Source of the DNA: an uncultured Rhodocyclaceae bacterium
Lineage (GTDB): Bacteria > Pseudomonadota > Gammaproteobacteria > Burkholderiales > Rhodocyclaceae
Direction of reading: 5' to 3'
Length of the DNA: 11,584 nucleotides
Assembly: GCA_900549295.1 (NCBI GenBank)
Contig: URNG01000102.1
Span: forward strand, 1-11,584
Under the pieces are notes generated by a model that made no database searches, was not told where the DNA came from, and worked only from the letters and a program-made list of their open reading frames with translations. Positions 1 through 8,000 of this stretch are shown here, one piece after another. Every line of letters starts with the position of its first letter. Positions within the stretch are counted from its first letter, which is position 1. Made by a program: the position numbers and the translations under genes.

Positions 1-552
1 AGGCATTCTGGCCCCCCCCGGCTCGCCGCTGCCGATGTCGGTGGCCAGGATGGAAAGCGGCAACGGCAATGTCTCGATCCGCCGCTCCAGGCGCTCGGCG
101 CCGATCAGGCGATTGAAGAAGAGCTTGATCTTCTGTCCCGACACCATGCCCGACTGATAACGCACGCCATCCGGCCCGATCCCGGTTTCCGTGCCGGCCA
201 GGTAGCGGCGCTGAATCTGCCGGTTGCGCTGGCTCAGTTCGGCCGATTCCGGGCTGTCGATGAAGATGTCGCGCCAATCCACCGCCTCCAGATTGGCCCG
301 CATTTCCTGCGGCGTCAGCCCCGCCGACCACGCGCCGGCTACCAGGGCACCCATGCTGGTGGCGGCCACGCAGGCGATGGGAATGCGTTCTTCCTGCAGG
401 ACTTCCAGCACCCCGATATGCGCCGCGCCGCGCGCGCCGCCACCACCCAGCACCAGGCCGATGCGCGGCGCGGCCAGCGCGGGGAAAACGAAGGCTGAAA
501 AAATGAGGCAAAGGCAGATTTTTTCCAGGCGCAGGGAAAGCTGCAAAGGCAT
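1..552 (-). CDS. Patatin-like phospholipase, exported (C-terminal part beyond window)
   Basis: The reverse strand is open from ATG at 552 to the window edge, giving 184 residues; the C-terminus is missing. Residues 1-27 look like a Sec signal peptide: a basic stretch, a hydrophobic core ICLCLIFSAFVF, and a likely cut after ALA. Next come the patatin glycine-rich oxyanion loop GLVLGGGGARGAAHIGVLEVL (about 32-52, GGGGARG at 36-42) and the nucleophile elbow ATSMG with Ser66. The first glycine of the usual GxSxG is alanine (residue 64, codon 361-363). The Asp of the Ser-Asp dyad should lie outside the window. The family hydrolyses acyl esters of phospholipids; exported members often carry extra POTRA or surface-antigen domains, which cannot be checked here. 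No Shine-Dalgarno sequence precedes the ATG, but the signal peptide supports it. The gene is divergent from the lipoprotein gene at 695. A run of eight C at 12-19 makes the last few residues seen uncertain. Confidence 0.9.
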   Translation of the reverse strand, partial: MPLQLSLRLEKICLCLIFSAFVFPALAAPRIGLVLGGGGARGAAHIGVLEVLQEERIPIACVAATSMGALVAGAWSAGLTPQEMRANLEAVDWRDIFIDSPESAELSQRNRQIQRRYLAGTETGIGPDGVRYQSGMVSGQKIKLFFNRLIGAERLERRIETLPLPLSILATDIGSGEPGGARMP

Positions 553-573
553 GGGGTGGGCTTGAATGAAGTG

Positions 574-591
574 GGTCGAGGTAGGTCGAGG
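574..591. repeat. Short direct repeat GGTCGAGG, 10-base period
   Basis: GGTCGAGG occurs at 574-581 and again at 584-591, exactly one helical turn apart, in the intergenic region just upstream of the phospholipase start. It could be a binding site for a dimeric regulator or a chance tandem duplication. Nothing else here decides between these. Confidence 0.35.
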
Positions 592-652
592 CGGGGGGTG
601 CAGGCTGCGGATATTAACCCGGCAGCAGGAAATTCCATGCTGGCGGGCGCAG

Positions 653-658
653 TACAAT
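653..658 (+). promoter_or_regulatory. Candidate -10 box for the BamE-like lipoprotein gene
   Basis: TACAAT at 653-658 matches the sigma-70 -10 consensus in five of six positions and lies 36 bases before the ATG at 695. I see no good -35 box at the usual spacing; TTCCAT at 633-638 is too close. Start points for both divergent genes must lie in the 142-base gap 553-694. For the leftward gene only weak AT-rich candidates are visible, such as TTAATAT near 612-618 on the reverse strand. Confidence 0.4.
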
Positions 659-682
659 ACGCTTTTCATCTTGCATGATTCC

Positions 683-687
683 AGGAG
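683..687 (+). promoter_or_regulatory. Ribosome-binding site fixing the lipoprotein start
   Basis: AGGAG at 683-687 is seven bases before ATG 695. The same frame is open back to an ATG at 566, but that longer start would bury the signal peptide behind 43 unlikely residues. The ribosome site and the lipobox both favour 695. Confidence 0.75.
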
Positions 688-694
688 CGCCCCG

Positions 695-1189
695 ATGCGT
701 CTGCCCCGTTTACTCACCGCCGCGCTCGCTGCCCTGGGCGGTTTTTTTCTGCCGGCCTGCGATGGGGTCAATCTGCCGGAAATCAAGCCGGGCATCACCG
801 CGCAGAGCGAAGTCCAAAGCCGCATGGGTGAGCCCGGTTTCGTGCACCGTGATGCCGACGGCAGCGTGACCTGGGAGTACAGCCGCCAGCCTGCCGGGCG
901 CGCCTGCTACATGATTCGTTTCGATAGTCAGGGCATCGTCAGCGACGTGGCGCAGGTGTTGAGTCCGCCGTATTTCGCGCGCGCCACGCCAGGGTTGACG
1001 CAGGCGGAAATCCGCCGCCTGCTGGGGCAACCGGCGCGCAAGCAGGTGTTCGAGAATCTCGGCGAGGAAGTCTGGGAATGGCGGGTGGAGGGCGAAAACC
1101 CGCTGGATGACAGCTATTTCAACGTTTATTTCAAGCTCGACGATGCGCGCGTGAAGAAAAGCGGAATGCGGATCGAACATAAGGGCTGA
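695..1189 (+). CDS. Lipoprotein with two BamE/SmpA-OmlA-like repeats
   Basis: The product is 164 residues. Its lipoprotein signal peptide ends in the lipobox LPAC, making Cys22 the lipidated residue, and Asp23 follows at +2. By the E. coli Lol rule, Asp at +2 retains a lipoprotein in the inner membrane; the rule is less certain in betaproteobacteria. The mature part holds two similar units. Unit one, about 31-92, begins KPGITAQSEVQSRMGEP; unit two, about 98-162, begins TPGLTQAEIRRLLGQP. Each has the BamE-type pattern PG(I/L)T, a short helix, (M/L)G-P, then strands with an aromatic W(E)(Y/W) motif. Canonical BamE is about 110 residues with one such domain and supports the BAM complex, so this is probably a duplicated BamE-like paralog rather than BamE itself. 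The gene is followed after 89 bases by the Gcr-tamA-tamB group on the same strand. Its exact role is unknown. Confidence 0.85.
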   Translation: MRLPRLLTAALAALGGFFLPACDGVNLPEIKPGITAQSEVQSRMGEPGFVHRDADGSVTWEYSRQPAGRACYMIRFDSQGIVSDVAQVLSPPYFARATPGLTQAEIRRLLGQPARKQVFENLGEEVWEWRVEGENPLDDSYFNVYFKLDDARVKKSGMRIEHKG

Positions 1190-1204
1190 AGCGCATACTG
1201 GCCG

Positions 1205-1267
1205 GGTAACACAAAGCCTGAGGTGGCAATTGCACAGCCCGGTTATCATCGCCCTTCCTGTGTTACC
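1205..1267. repeat. Perfect 9-base inverted repeat upstream of the Gcr-family gene
   Basis: GGTAACACA at 1205-1213 is exactly mirrored by TGTGTTACC at 1259-1267, with 45 bases between the arms. The spacer contains the palindrome GCAATTGC (1226-1233) and a TATCAT (1244-1249) that could be a -10 box, although no matching -35 is seen. The loop is too long and lacks a T-run, so a classical terminator is unlikely. Paired operator half-sites or a leader stem are possible. Confidence 0.5.
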
Positions 1268-1278
1268 GGTAGCCCTGA

Positions 1279-3354
1279 TTGAAACTGTTTTTCTCCCAGA
1301 TACTGCGCCGCTTGCGCCGCCAGGACATCGATCCGCACCAGCGCCTGCACAAGGCGCTGAACGATTTCCGCAATCCCGACGCCGAGCCCCTGGGGTTGTG
1401 CCGCCGCCTGGTGGCCGCCTTGCGCCCGGAAGATGGCGATTCCGTGGCCTGCAGCGAGCGTTACGAAAGCATGCTGGTCTGTCTGGAAAACGACGCCGAG
1501 TTACTCGCGGGTTTTCGCCAGCATCTGCTCAATTTCATCGCCAGCCGGCGCGCGCTGAGTTTTCTCACCGATAGCGGCATCCTGCCCGGCACCGGGTTTT
1601 TTTCCGAGTGGTGGCACATCCTGGGCAGCCGTCTGTTGCCGGAAGTGCCGGATGAGCGCCGCCTAATCGATTCCCTGCACCTCATTTTCGACCGGCGCGA
1701 CGACTGGGAATGGCTGGAAGCCATTCCGGGCAGTCTGTCGCAGCGTTTCTGGAGTTTGCTGACGCTACCCGAGATGGTGCAGGACATCAGCCAGCGCGGT
1801 TTCATCCAGCAGGTGCTGGATGCGGTGCTGCTGTTGGCGCATCGGGTGAGCGGTCTGGGCGTGGAAAGCGAGCTGATGCGCGCTTCTCCCAACCCGGATC
1901 AGGACGTGCCGCGTTTCATTGCCTTGTCGACCGAGGCGCAGGCCTTCGTCGATGCGTTTCGCGCCGGCCTGGAAGGCGAGCCGGAGGCTTTCGACGATGG
2001 CAGCCAACTGCTGGTGATCGTCGATCAGTGCCAGGACACCTTGAAGCGCATCCGCAAGCGGGCGCTGACGGTGGGGACCAGTCTGCGCCTGTCTTATTTC
2101 CTGACCCGCTGCGAGCAGAGCTTGCAGCGCATCGCCGAACTGGCGGAAATCCTGACGGCGCGGCTGCGCGGCGTATCGCAGACGGAGCGTCTCAGCCGCT
2201 GGGGCGCTTTTGCCCGCGCTGCCTTCCTCGCGGAAAACCGCCGCCTGAGCCTGCGCCGTTACTGGCAGCAGCTATCCGGCGTGCTGGCGGTGCGGGTGAC
2301 GGAAAACGCGGCACAATCGGGCGAACATTACATCTGCGAGGATGCGGCCGATTACCGCAAGATGTGGCGGGCGGCGGCCAGCGCGGGCGTCATCATCGCC
2401 CTGATGGCCTTCATCAAGATTCAGGCGGGCGGCCTGCACGCGCCCTTGCTGATTGAGGCTTTCCTGTTCAGCATGATCTACGGGCTGGGTTTCGTGCTGA
2501 TCTACCTGCTCGATTTCACCGTCGCCACCAAGCAGCCGGCCATGACGGCGCAGACGCTGGCGGGCCTCCTGGGCGACCTGAAACCCACGCGCAGCGCCGA
2601 ACTGGAGCGCATCGCCGATGTGGCGGCGGCGGTGAGCCGCAGCCAACTGGCGGCGATTGCGGGGAACGTGATGGTGGCCTTGCCGGTGGCGCTGATCGTC
2701 GGCTTCGTCCTGACGCTGTGGTGGACGGACCCGGCCATCACGCAGGACAAGGCGGAGCACCTGCTGGCGGACCTCGATCCGCTTTCCTGGGCCGTGCCGC
2801 ATGCGGCGATTGCCGGTTTCTACCTCTTCCTCTCCGGTCTCATCAACGGTTATTTCGACAATCAGGCCGCCTATGCCAACATCGGTGAGCGCATCGGCCG
2901 CCTGCGCTGGCTGCAACTGCTGCTTGGCAAACAGCGCGCAGCGCGTTGCGGCGCCTATGTGGGCGACCACCTGGGCGGCATCATGGGGAATTTTCTGTTC
3001 GGCTGCATGCTCGGTTCCACCGGCGTCATCGGCAAGATGCTGGGGCTGCCGCTGGACATCCGCCACATCGCCTTTGCTTCGGCCAACGTCGGCTACGCGG
3101 TGACGGGCTACGAATTCCGGCTCGCCTGGCAGGCGATTCTGCTCGCCATGCTGGGCGTTGCCCTGATCGGTCTGACCAATCTGGCGGTGAGTTTTGCCCT
3201 GGCGCTGCGCATGGCCTTGCGTGCCCGGCAGATCGAGTTTTCGCACTGGGGGCCGCTGCTCGGGGTCGTGTGGCAGCGTTTTCGCAGCCAGCCGCGCAGT
3301 TTCTTCATGCCGCCGCGCACTGCGACGGGGGCGGCTGATCCCCCGCCGTCCTGA
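1279..3354 (+). CDS. Gcr-family (PF10136 SpecificRecomb) polytopic membrane protein
   Basis: The product is 691 residues, in the range of the family named after the gonococcal protein Gcr and usually labelled 'site-specific recombinase'. The first ~360 residues are soluble-looking and helix-rich. From about 366 on there are roughly six hydrophobic segments: 366-383, 389-412, 457-481, 508-524, 562-585 and 617-645. Conserved-looking motifs include LLDFTVATKQPAMTA (410-424) and GDHLGGIMGN (562-571). I see no tyrosine- or serine-recombinase catalytic motif, so an enzymatic recombinase role is doubtful and a membrane function is more likely. The start is TTG 1279: a TGA directly precedes it in frame (1276-1278), so nothing upstream is possible. 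There is no clear ribosome-binding site. The stop overlaps the tamA start by one base (TGATG), implying translational coupling to the Tam module. Family assignment is good; function is unknown. Confidence 0.85.
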   Translation: MKLFFSQILRRLRRQDIDPHQRLHKALNDFRNPDAEPLGLCRRLVAALRPEDGDSVACSERYESMLVCLENDAELLAGFRQHLLNFIASRRALSFLTDSGILPGTGFFSEWWHILGSRLLPEVPDERRLIDSLHLIFDRRDDWEWLEAIPGSLSQRFWSLLTLPEMVQDISQRGFIQQVLDAVLLLAHRVSGLGVESELMRASPNPDQDVPRFIALSTEAQAFVDAFRAGLEGEPEAFDDGSQLLVIVDQCQDTLKRIRKRALTVGTSLRLSYFLTRCEQSLQRIAELAEILTARLRGVSQTERLSRWGAFARAAFLAENRRLSLRRYWQQLSGVLAVRVTENAAQSGEHYICEDAADYRKMWRAAASAGVIIALMAFIKIQAGGLHAPLLIEAFLFSMIYGLGFVLIYLLDFTVATKQPAMTAQTLAGLLGDLKPTRSAELERIADVAAAVSRSQLAAIAGNVMVALPVALIVGFVLTLWWTDPAITQDKAEHLLADLDPLSWAVPHAAIAGFYLFLSGLINGYFDNQAAYANIGERIGRLRWLQLLLGKQRAARCGAYVGDHLGGIMGNFLFGCMLGSTGVIGKMLGLPLDIRHIAFASANVGYAVTGYEFRLAWQAILLAMLGVALIGLTNLAVSFALALRMALRARQIEFSHWGPLLGVVWQRFRSQPRSFFMPPRTATGAADPPPS

Positions 3355-5033
3355 TGCGCTGGCTGGCCATCTGCCTGTGTTGCGGTGCCGCCGGCGCGCA
3401 GGCCGAGTTGCGCCTGGATGTGCCGGCAGAGCTTGCGGCCCGCCTGAAACCGCATCTGAATGCCGAAAGCGGCGAGCGCCGCTTGCGCGAGGCGAGCACG
3501 GACATTCTGGCTACCGAAGGCTATTTTTCGCCGCAGATTCATGTCGAGGCGCAGGCCGAGCCGCCGGCGGGCGATCTGCTGCTCAGGGTAGACCCCGGCC
3601 CGCGCACGCACGTCACCGTGGTCGAGGTCGATATTGCCGGGCCAGTCTTGCCGGAGCGGCGCGCGGCGCTCCTGAAGGACTGGCTGCTGCCGGTGGGAAA
3701 ACCTTTCCGGCAGGCGGACTGGAACGATGCCAAGAACCAGATCCTGAACGATTTGCTGGCCGAGGAGCACGCGGGGGCCCGCTTGCTCGACAGCTTGGCC
3801 GACATCGACCCCGAAACGCAGAGCGCCGCCCTGCACGTCAGCTACGATGCCGGCCCGCGCTATCGTTACGGCGAACTGGAAATCGACGGTCTGCACCGTT
3901 TCCGTCCGGACCTGATCGCGCGCTACAACCGCGAGCTGCGCCCGGGCAAACCGTACCGGGCGGAGGAAGTGCAAGCGCTGGTGCATGCGCTGCAGGGCAG
4001 TCCCTATTTTTCCAGCGTGCGCGGTCAGCTCGATCTGGAACACGCCGTGCGCGAGGATGAAGCCGGGACGCTCCAGGCACCGGTGCGCCTGAGCGTGCGG
4101 GAGCAGCCCGTGCACCGCGCCCGTTTCGGCGCGGGAGCGAGTTCCAACACCGGTGCGCGGGTGGAGGCGAGCTACGGCAACATCGATTTCCTGCGCCGCG
4201 CCTGGCAACTCGATACGGGCCTGCGTTGGGAAGAAAAGCGGCAAACCTTCTACAGCGACGTTTTCCTGCCGCCTACCCGGGATGGCGAGCGTTACGGCGC
4301 GGGCTTCGTGGCGGAGCAGAGCGACATCGAGCAACTGCGCATCCAGCGTCAGGCCTTCGGCGTGCAGCGCATCGAGCAGCGTGGCCGGCTGGAAGAGCGT
4401 TTGTCGCTCAGTTGGCAGCATGAAAGGCGTCAGCCGGGAAATGGCGAATGGACGACCAGCCGGGCGCTGGTGCCCAATGTCACCTGGATCTGGCGCAATC
4501 TCGATCAGACGCTCGATCCACGGCGCGGCCTGGTGCTGCAACTGAGCGTGGGCGGCGGCGGCAAGGCGCTGCTGTCCGACCAGAATTTCCTGCGCCTCTA
4601 TGGCCGCAGCCAGTTCTATTTGCCTATCGGCGCGCGCGACACCTTGAGCCTGCGCGCCGAACTGGGGCGTACTTTTGCCGATTCGCGCCAGCACGTGCCG
4701 CAGGATTATCTCTTTCGCACCGGCGGCACCGGCAGCGTGCGCGGTTATTCCTATCAGAGCCTGGGCATCAGGGAAGGCAAGGCCACGGTGGGCGGGCGCT
4801 ATCTCGCCACTGCCAGCATCGAATACACGCACTGGCTGAACGCCAGTTGGGGGATTGCTGCTTTTGTCGATGCGGGCGATGCCGTCGATGCGCTGGACGA
4901 CGCCCGTCTGGCCGTCGGCTACGGCTTGGGCGCGCGCTGGCGCAGCCCGGCGGGGCCGATCGGCGTCGACCTCGCCTACGGCGAACGCAGCCGCGAGATG
5001 CAATTACATTTTTCTCTGGCGATTCCATTTTGA
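3354..5033 (+). CDS. tamA: TamA, outer-membrane Omp85-family assembly factor
   Basis: The product is 559 residues, close to E. coli TamA (577). A short signal peptide (1-17, cut after AQA) is followed by three POTRA-like domains at about 18-81, 87-166 and 169-250, then a beta-barrel from about 255 to the end. Barrel hallmarks are the Omp85 motif FRTGGTGSVRGYSY (454-467, VRGY at 462-465) and a C-terminal beta-signal ending in Phe559. TamA sits in the outer membrane and works with TamB to insert certain outer-membrane proteins such as autotransporters. ATG 3354 is the best start: an in-frame TGA lies at 3336-3338, and the ATG overlaps the preceding stop as TGATG. No Shine-Dalgarno sequence is visible, so initiation probably depends on coupling. 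The stop overlaps the tamB start. Confidence 0.95.
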   Translation: MRWLAICLCCGAAGAQAELRLDVPAELAARLKPHLNAESGERRLREASTDILATEGYFSPQIHVEAQAEPPAGDLLLRVDPGPRTHVTVVEVDIAGPVLPERRAALLKDWLLPVGKPFRQADWNDAKNQILNDLLAEEHAGARLLDSLADIDPETQSAALHVSYDAGPRYRYGELEIDGLHRFRPDLIARYNRELRPGKPYRAEEVQALVHALQGSPYFSSVRGQLDLEHAVREDEAGTLQAPVRLSVREQPVHRARFGAGASSNTGARVEASYGNIDFLRRAWQLDTGLRWEEKRQTFYSDVFLPPTRDGERYGAGFVAEQSDIEQLRIQRQAFGVQRIEQRGRLEERLSLSWQHERRQPGNGEWTTSRALVPNVTWIWRNLDQTLDPRRGLVLQLSVGGGGKALLSDQNFLRLYGRSQFYLPIGARDTLSLRAELGRTFADSRQHVPQDYLFRTGGTGSVRGYSYQSLGIREGKATVGGRYLATASIEYTHWLNASWGIAAFVDAGDAVDALDDARLAVGYGLGARWRSPAGPIGVDLAYGERSREMQLHFSLAIPF

Positions 5034-8000
5034 AACCGATTCTGCGCCGCTTCCTTCTTGCCTGCCTTGCCAGTCTTTTCCTGCTGGCCGGTTTTTCTGC
5101 CTGGCTGCTGGGTACACAGAGCGGTTTGCAGCACAGCCTGGGCTGGTTGCAGACCTGGAGCGGCGGCAAGCTGCAGTTTGCAGCGGCGAACGGACGCGGG
5201 CTGGGGCCGCTGCGGCTGGATGAAATCGTCTGGCAGGAAGCGGATGCGGCCTACCGCGCTCGCGATCTGCAACTGGATTGGCAACCGGCTGCCTTGTTTA
5301 CCCTGGGGCGGCGGGCGGTGCGGATCGACGCGCTGACGGTCGGCGAAATCAGGCTGGAGACTGGCCCCGGTAACGATAGTCCGGCTGCGCTGCCGCAAAC
5401 GCTGGCGCTGCCGGTGGCGTTTTCCGTGGCGCAGTTGCAGGTGGGGCACTTGCAGATCGACGCGCTGCCGCCGGTGAACGATGTGGCGGCGGTTTTACGC
5501 AGCGATGGCGACACGCATCGTCTGGAAAAGCTGGGTTTCAACGTCGCCGGCGTGCGCGTTCAGGCGGCGGGCGAGCTTGGGGGGGAAGCGCCATTTGCCT
5601 TGCAGGCGCAGGCGCGCATCGACGGGCAGATCGAAGGGCGCCCGCTGGCGTTGGCGATCGACGCGGCGGGCAGCCTGGAGCAACTGGCCCTGGAACTCAA
5701 ACCGGAAAGCGGTATGCGCGGCAGGGCGGCGCTGACGCTGACGCCTTTTGCCGCGCTCCCATTTGCCGACGCCGAACTGGATCTGTCGGCCATCGACCTT
5801 GCCGATTGGGCCGAAGGCTTACCCCAGGCCCAACTCGCCTTGCGGGCCAGTTTCAGGCCCGAAGGCGGTGCCGAAACGCCCGGCGTCAGCGGCGATTTCG
5901 TGTTGACGAATCGTCTGCCCGGCGCGCTCGATCAGAACAGGCTGCCTTTCACGCATTTCAGCGGCGCGCTGCGCTGGCGCGATGGCAAGCTGGCGTTTCC
6001 GGCTTTGCAATTGCGCTTGCCCGAATCTGGTGAAATCAGCGGCGAGGGGCGCTGGCTGGGCGAACTGAACCCGGCGGGCGACGCCCGGCTCGAACTGCAA
6101 CTGGCGGTGCGAAAACTCGATGCCAGAACGCTGCTGACAAGCCTGGAAAAAACCCGGCTCGATGGTCAGGTACGCGCGCTGCTGGGCGCGGAAAAACAAA
6201 CGCTGACTGCCGATCTGCGCGATGCGCGCTTTACCCTGGCGGCGAATCTTGCGCATGCGGGGGGCGAGGTCGATGTTTCCCGACTGCTGCTGCAGGCCAA
6301 CGGCGCGGGACTGAACGCCAGCGGGCGGCTGCGGCTCGACGGCGCGCGCGATTTCTCGATACAGGCCGAACTCAAGGATTTCAACCCGCGCGCCTTCGCC
6401 GATCTGCCGGCGGCGCGCATCAACGCCCAGGCCAAGGCGAGCGGCAGCCTGGGCGACGCGCCGCCGGTGGGTGCCAGTGTGGATGCCGAATTCACGCTGC
6501 ACGACAGCCACTACCGTCAGGCGGCGCTGGCGGGCAGCGGCAATGTCCGCCTTGCCTGGCCGCGTGTTTCTGCTGCCGATTTATGGTTAAGCCTGGGTGA
6601 AAACCGGCTCGCCGCGCGCGGCGCTTTCGGGCGCAGCGGCGATCGCCTGCAACTCACCCTGGATGCGCCGCGACTGTCCGATTTGGGCGCAGAAGGCAGC
6701 GCGCACGGGCAGTTCGAATTGGCGGGCAGCCTGGAGGCGCTGCGTTTGCGAGGTGGGTTGCAGTCGCCGCGCCTGGGCTGGCCGGGGCTGTTTCTGGCGC
6801 GCGAGTTGCAGTTGCAGGCCGATGTCAGTGAGGGCGCGGGCGGCAAGGTCGGGAGCGCGCCGTTGGCGATCGATTTTTCGCTCGCCCGGCTCGATCTGCC
6901 GACGCAGCCAAGCCTCGCCGAAAAACTGGCGCTCAGGATCAGCGGCAGCCGCCAGCAGCATGATCTGAATTTCGTCGGCCAGATAGCGGGCGGTGAGCGG
7001 CTGGAAATCGGGGCCAACGGCAGCCTGACGAGCCAGCCGACATTCGCCTGGCAGGGGGCGCTGACGCAATTGCAGCTGACGAGCCGCAACAGCTCCCGCA
7101 ATGCCCGCCTGCAGGCACCGGCCAGCCTGCGCATCAGCCGTGACGCCTGGCAACTGGCCGACTTGCATCTTGCTGGCGCGCCGCTCGACTGGCAGGCCCG
7201 GCTGTCGGCACAGGTGCGCGCGGCGCGCCTGAACCTCACGCTAAAGGCCGACGGCACGCGCTTCGGCACGCTGGCTGCGCGCCTCGCGGCCAGCATGGAC
7301 GGCGCCTGGGCGCTGGCGCAGCAGCAGCCGTGGCAGGGCGAAGTGGAACTCGAGGCAGCGGACTTGGGCTGGCTGGGCGAATTCATCGGCGAGGGCAGAC
7401 AGACGGGGGGGAGTCTGCGCGGCCAGCTGCGTCTGGCGGGCAGCCCCGGCGCGCCGCAACTGCGCGGCGACCTGAGCGGGCGGGATTTGCGCCTTGCCCT
7501 CGCTGATAACGGCCTGCAACTGCAGGATGGCGAATTGCGCGCGAGCGTTCGTAACGAAGTGCTGCACGTGGAAACGCTGCATTTCACCAGCGTGCCGCGC
7601 GCGCTGCCGCGCGCCCTGAAACGATCCCTGGGCGAAGCCGCTGCCCGCCACGAAATGCCCGGCAAATTGAGCGCCAGCGGCGAATTGCGGCTGGATAAAC
7701 AGGCGGCGGGCGGCGTGGCGCAGATCGCTGTCAAGCTGGATCGCGTCGGCGTCTGGCAACTGCCGGAGCAGTGGGTCAGCCTTTCCGGCGAAAGCCAGTT
7801 GAGCTGGCAGCAGGATCACCTGGGCGCTAGCGGCGCGCTGACGATCGATGCGGGGTACTGGCAGCTGGCCCCTGCGGGGGCGCCCTCGCTCTCGGACGAT
7901 GTCGTGGTACGCCGGCCCGCGCAGGCAGCGCCGCAGACTCTGCGGCCCAGGCTCGATCTCGATCTGGGCGTGGATTTCGGGCGCAATTTCCTGTTCGAGG

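Noticed and set aside
1205..1267. Intrinsic terminator after the BamE-like lipoprotein gene
   Set aside because: The inverted repeat arms are 45 bases apart and no T-run follows, so it does not fit a rho-independent terminator.
2272..3246. 324-codon open frame antisense to the gcr-like gene
   Set aside because: It is rich in His, Gln and Arg, typical of the reverse reading of hydrophobic membrane-protein codons, and lies wholly inside a supported gene.
1279..3354. Active site-specific recombinase and associated invertible DNA
   Set aside because: No tyrosine- or serine-recombinase motif is visible, the C-terminal half is hydrophobic, and I saw no inverted repeats flanking a promoter or gene segment as an invertible switch would need.
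3108..5003. 631-codon open frame antisense to the end of the gcr-like gene and most of tamA
   Set aside because: Long antisense frames are expected opposite GC-rich coding sequence. The product is Ala/Arg/His/Gln-rich with no recognisable motif, while the plus strand carries convincing proteins.
4448..5029. Open extension of the tamB frame back to an ATG inside tamA, giving a 1441-residue protein
   Set aside because: The extension overlaps tamA, which has clear Omp85 motifs in its own frame. It is Arg/Gly/Ala-rich without domain character and would bury the TamB signal anchor. TTG 5030 at the stop overlap fits better.
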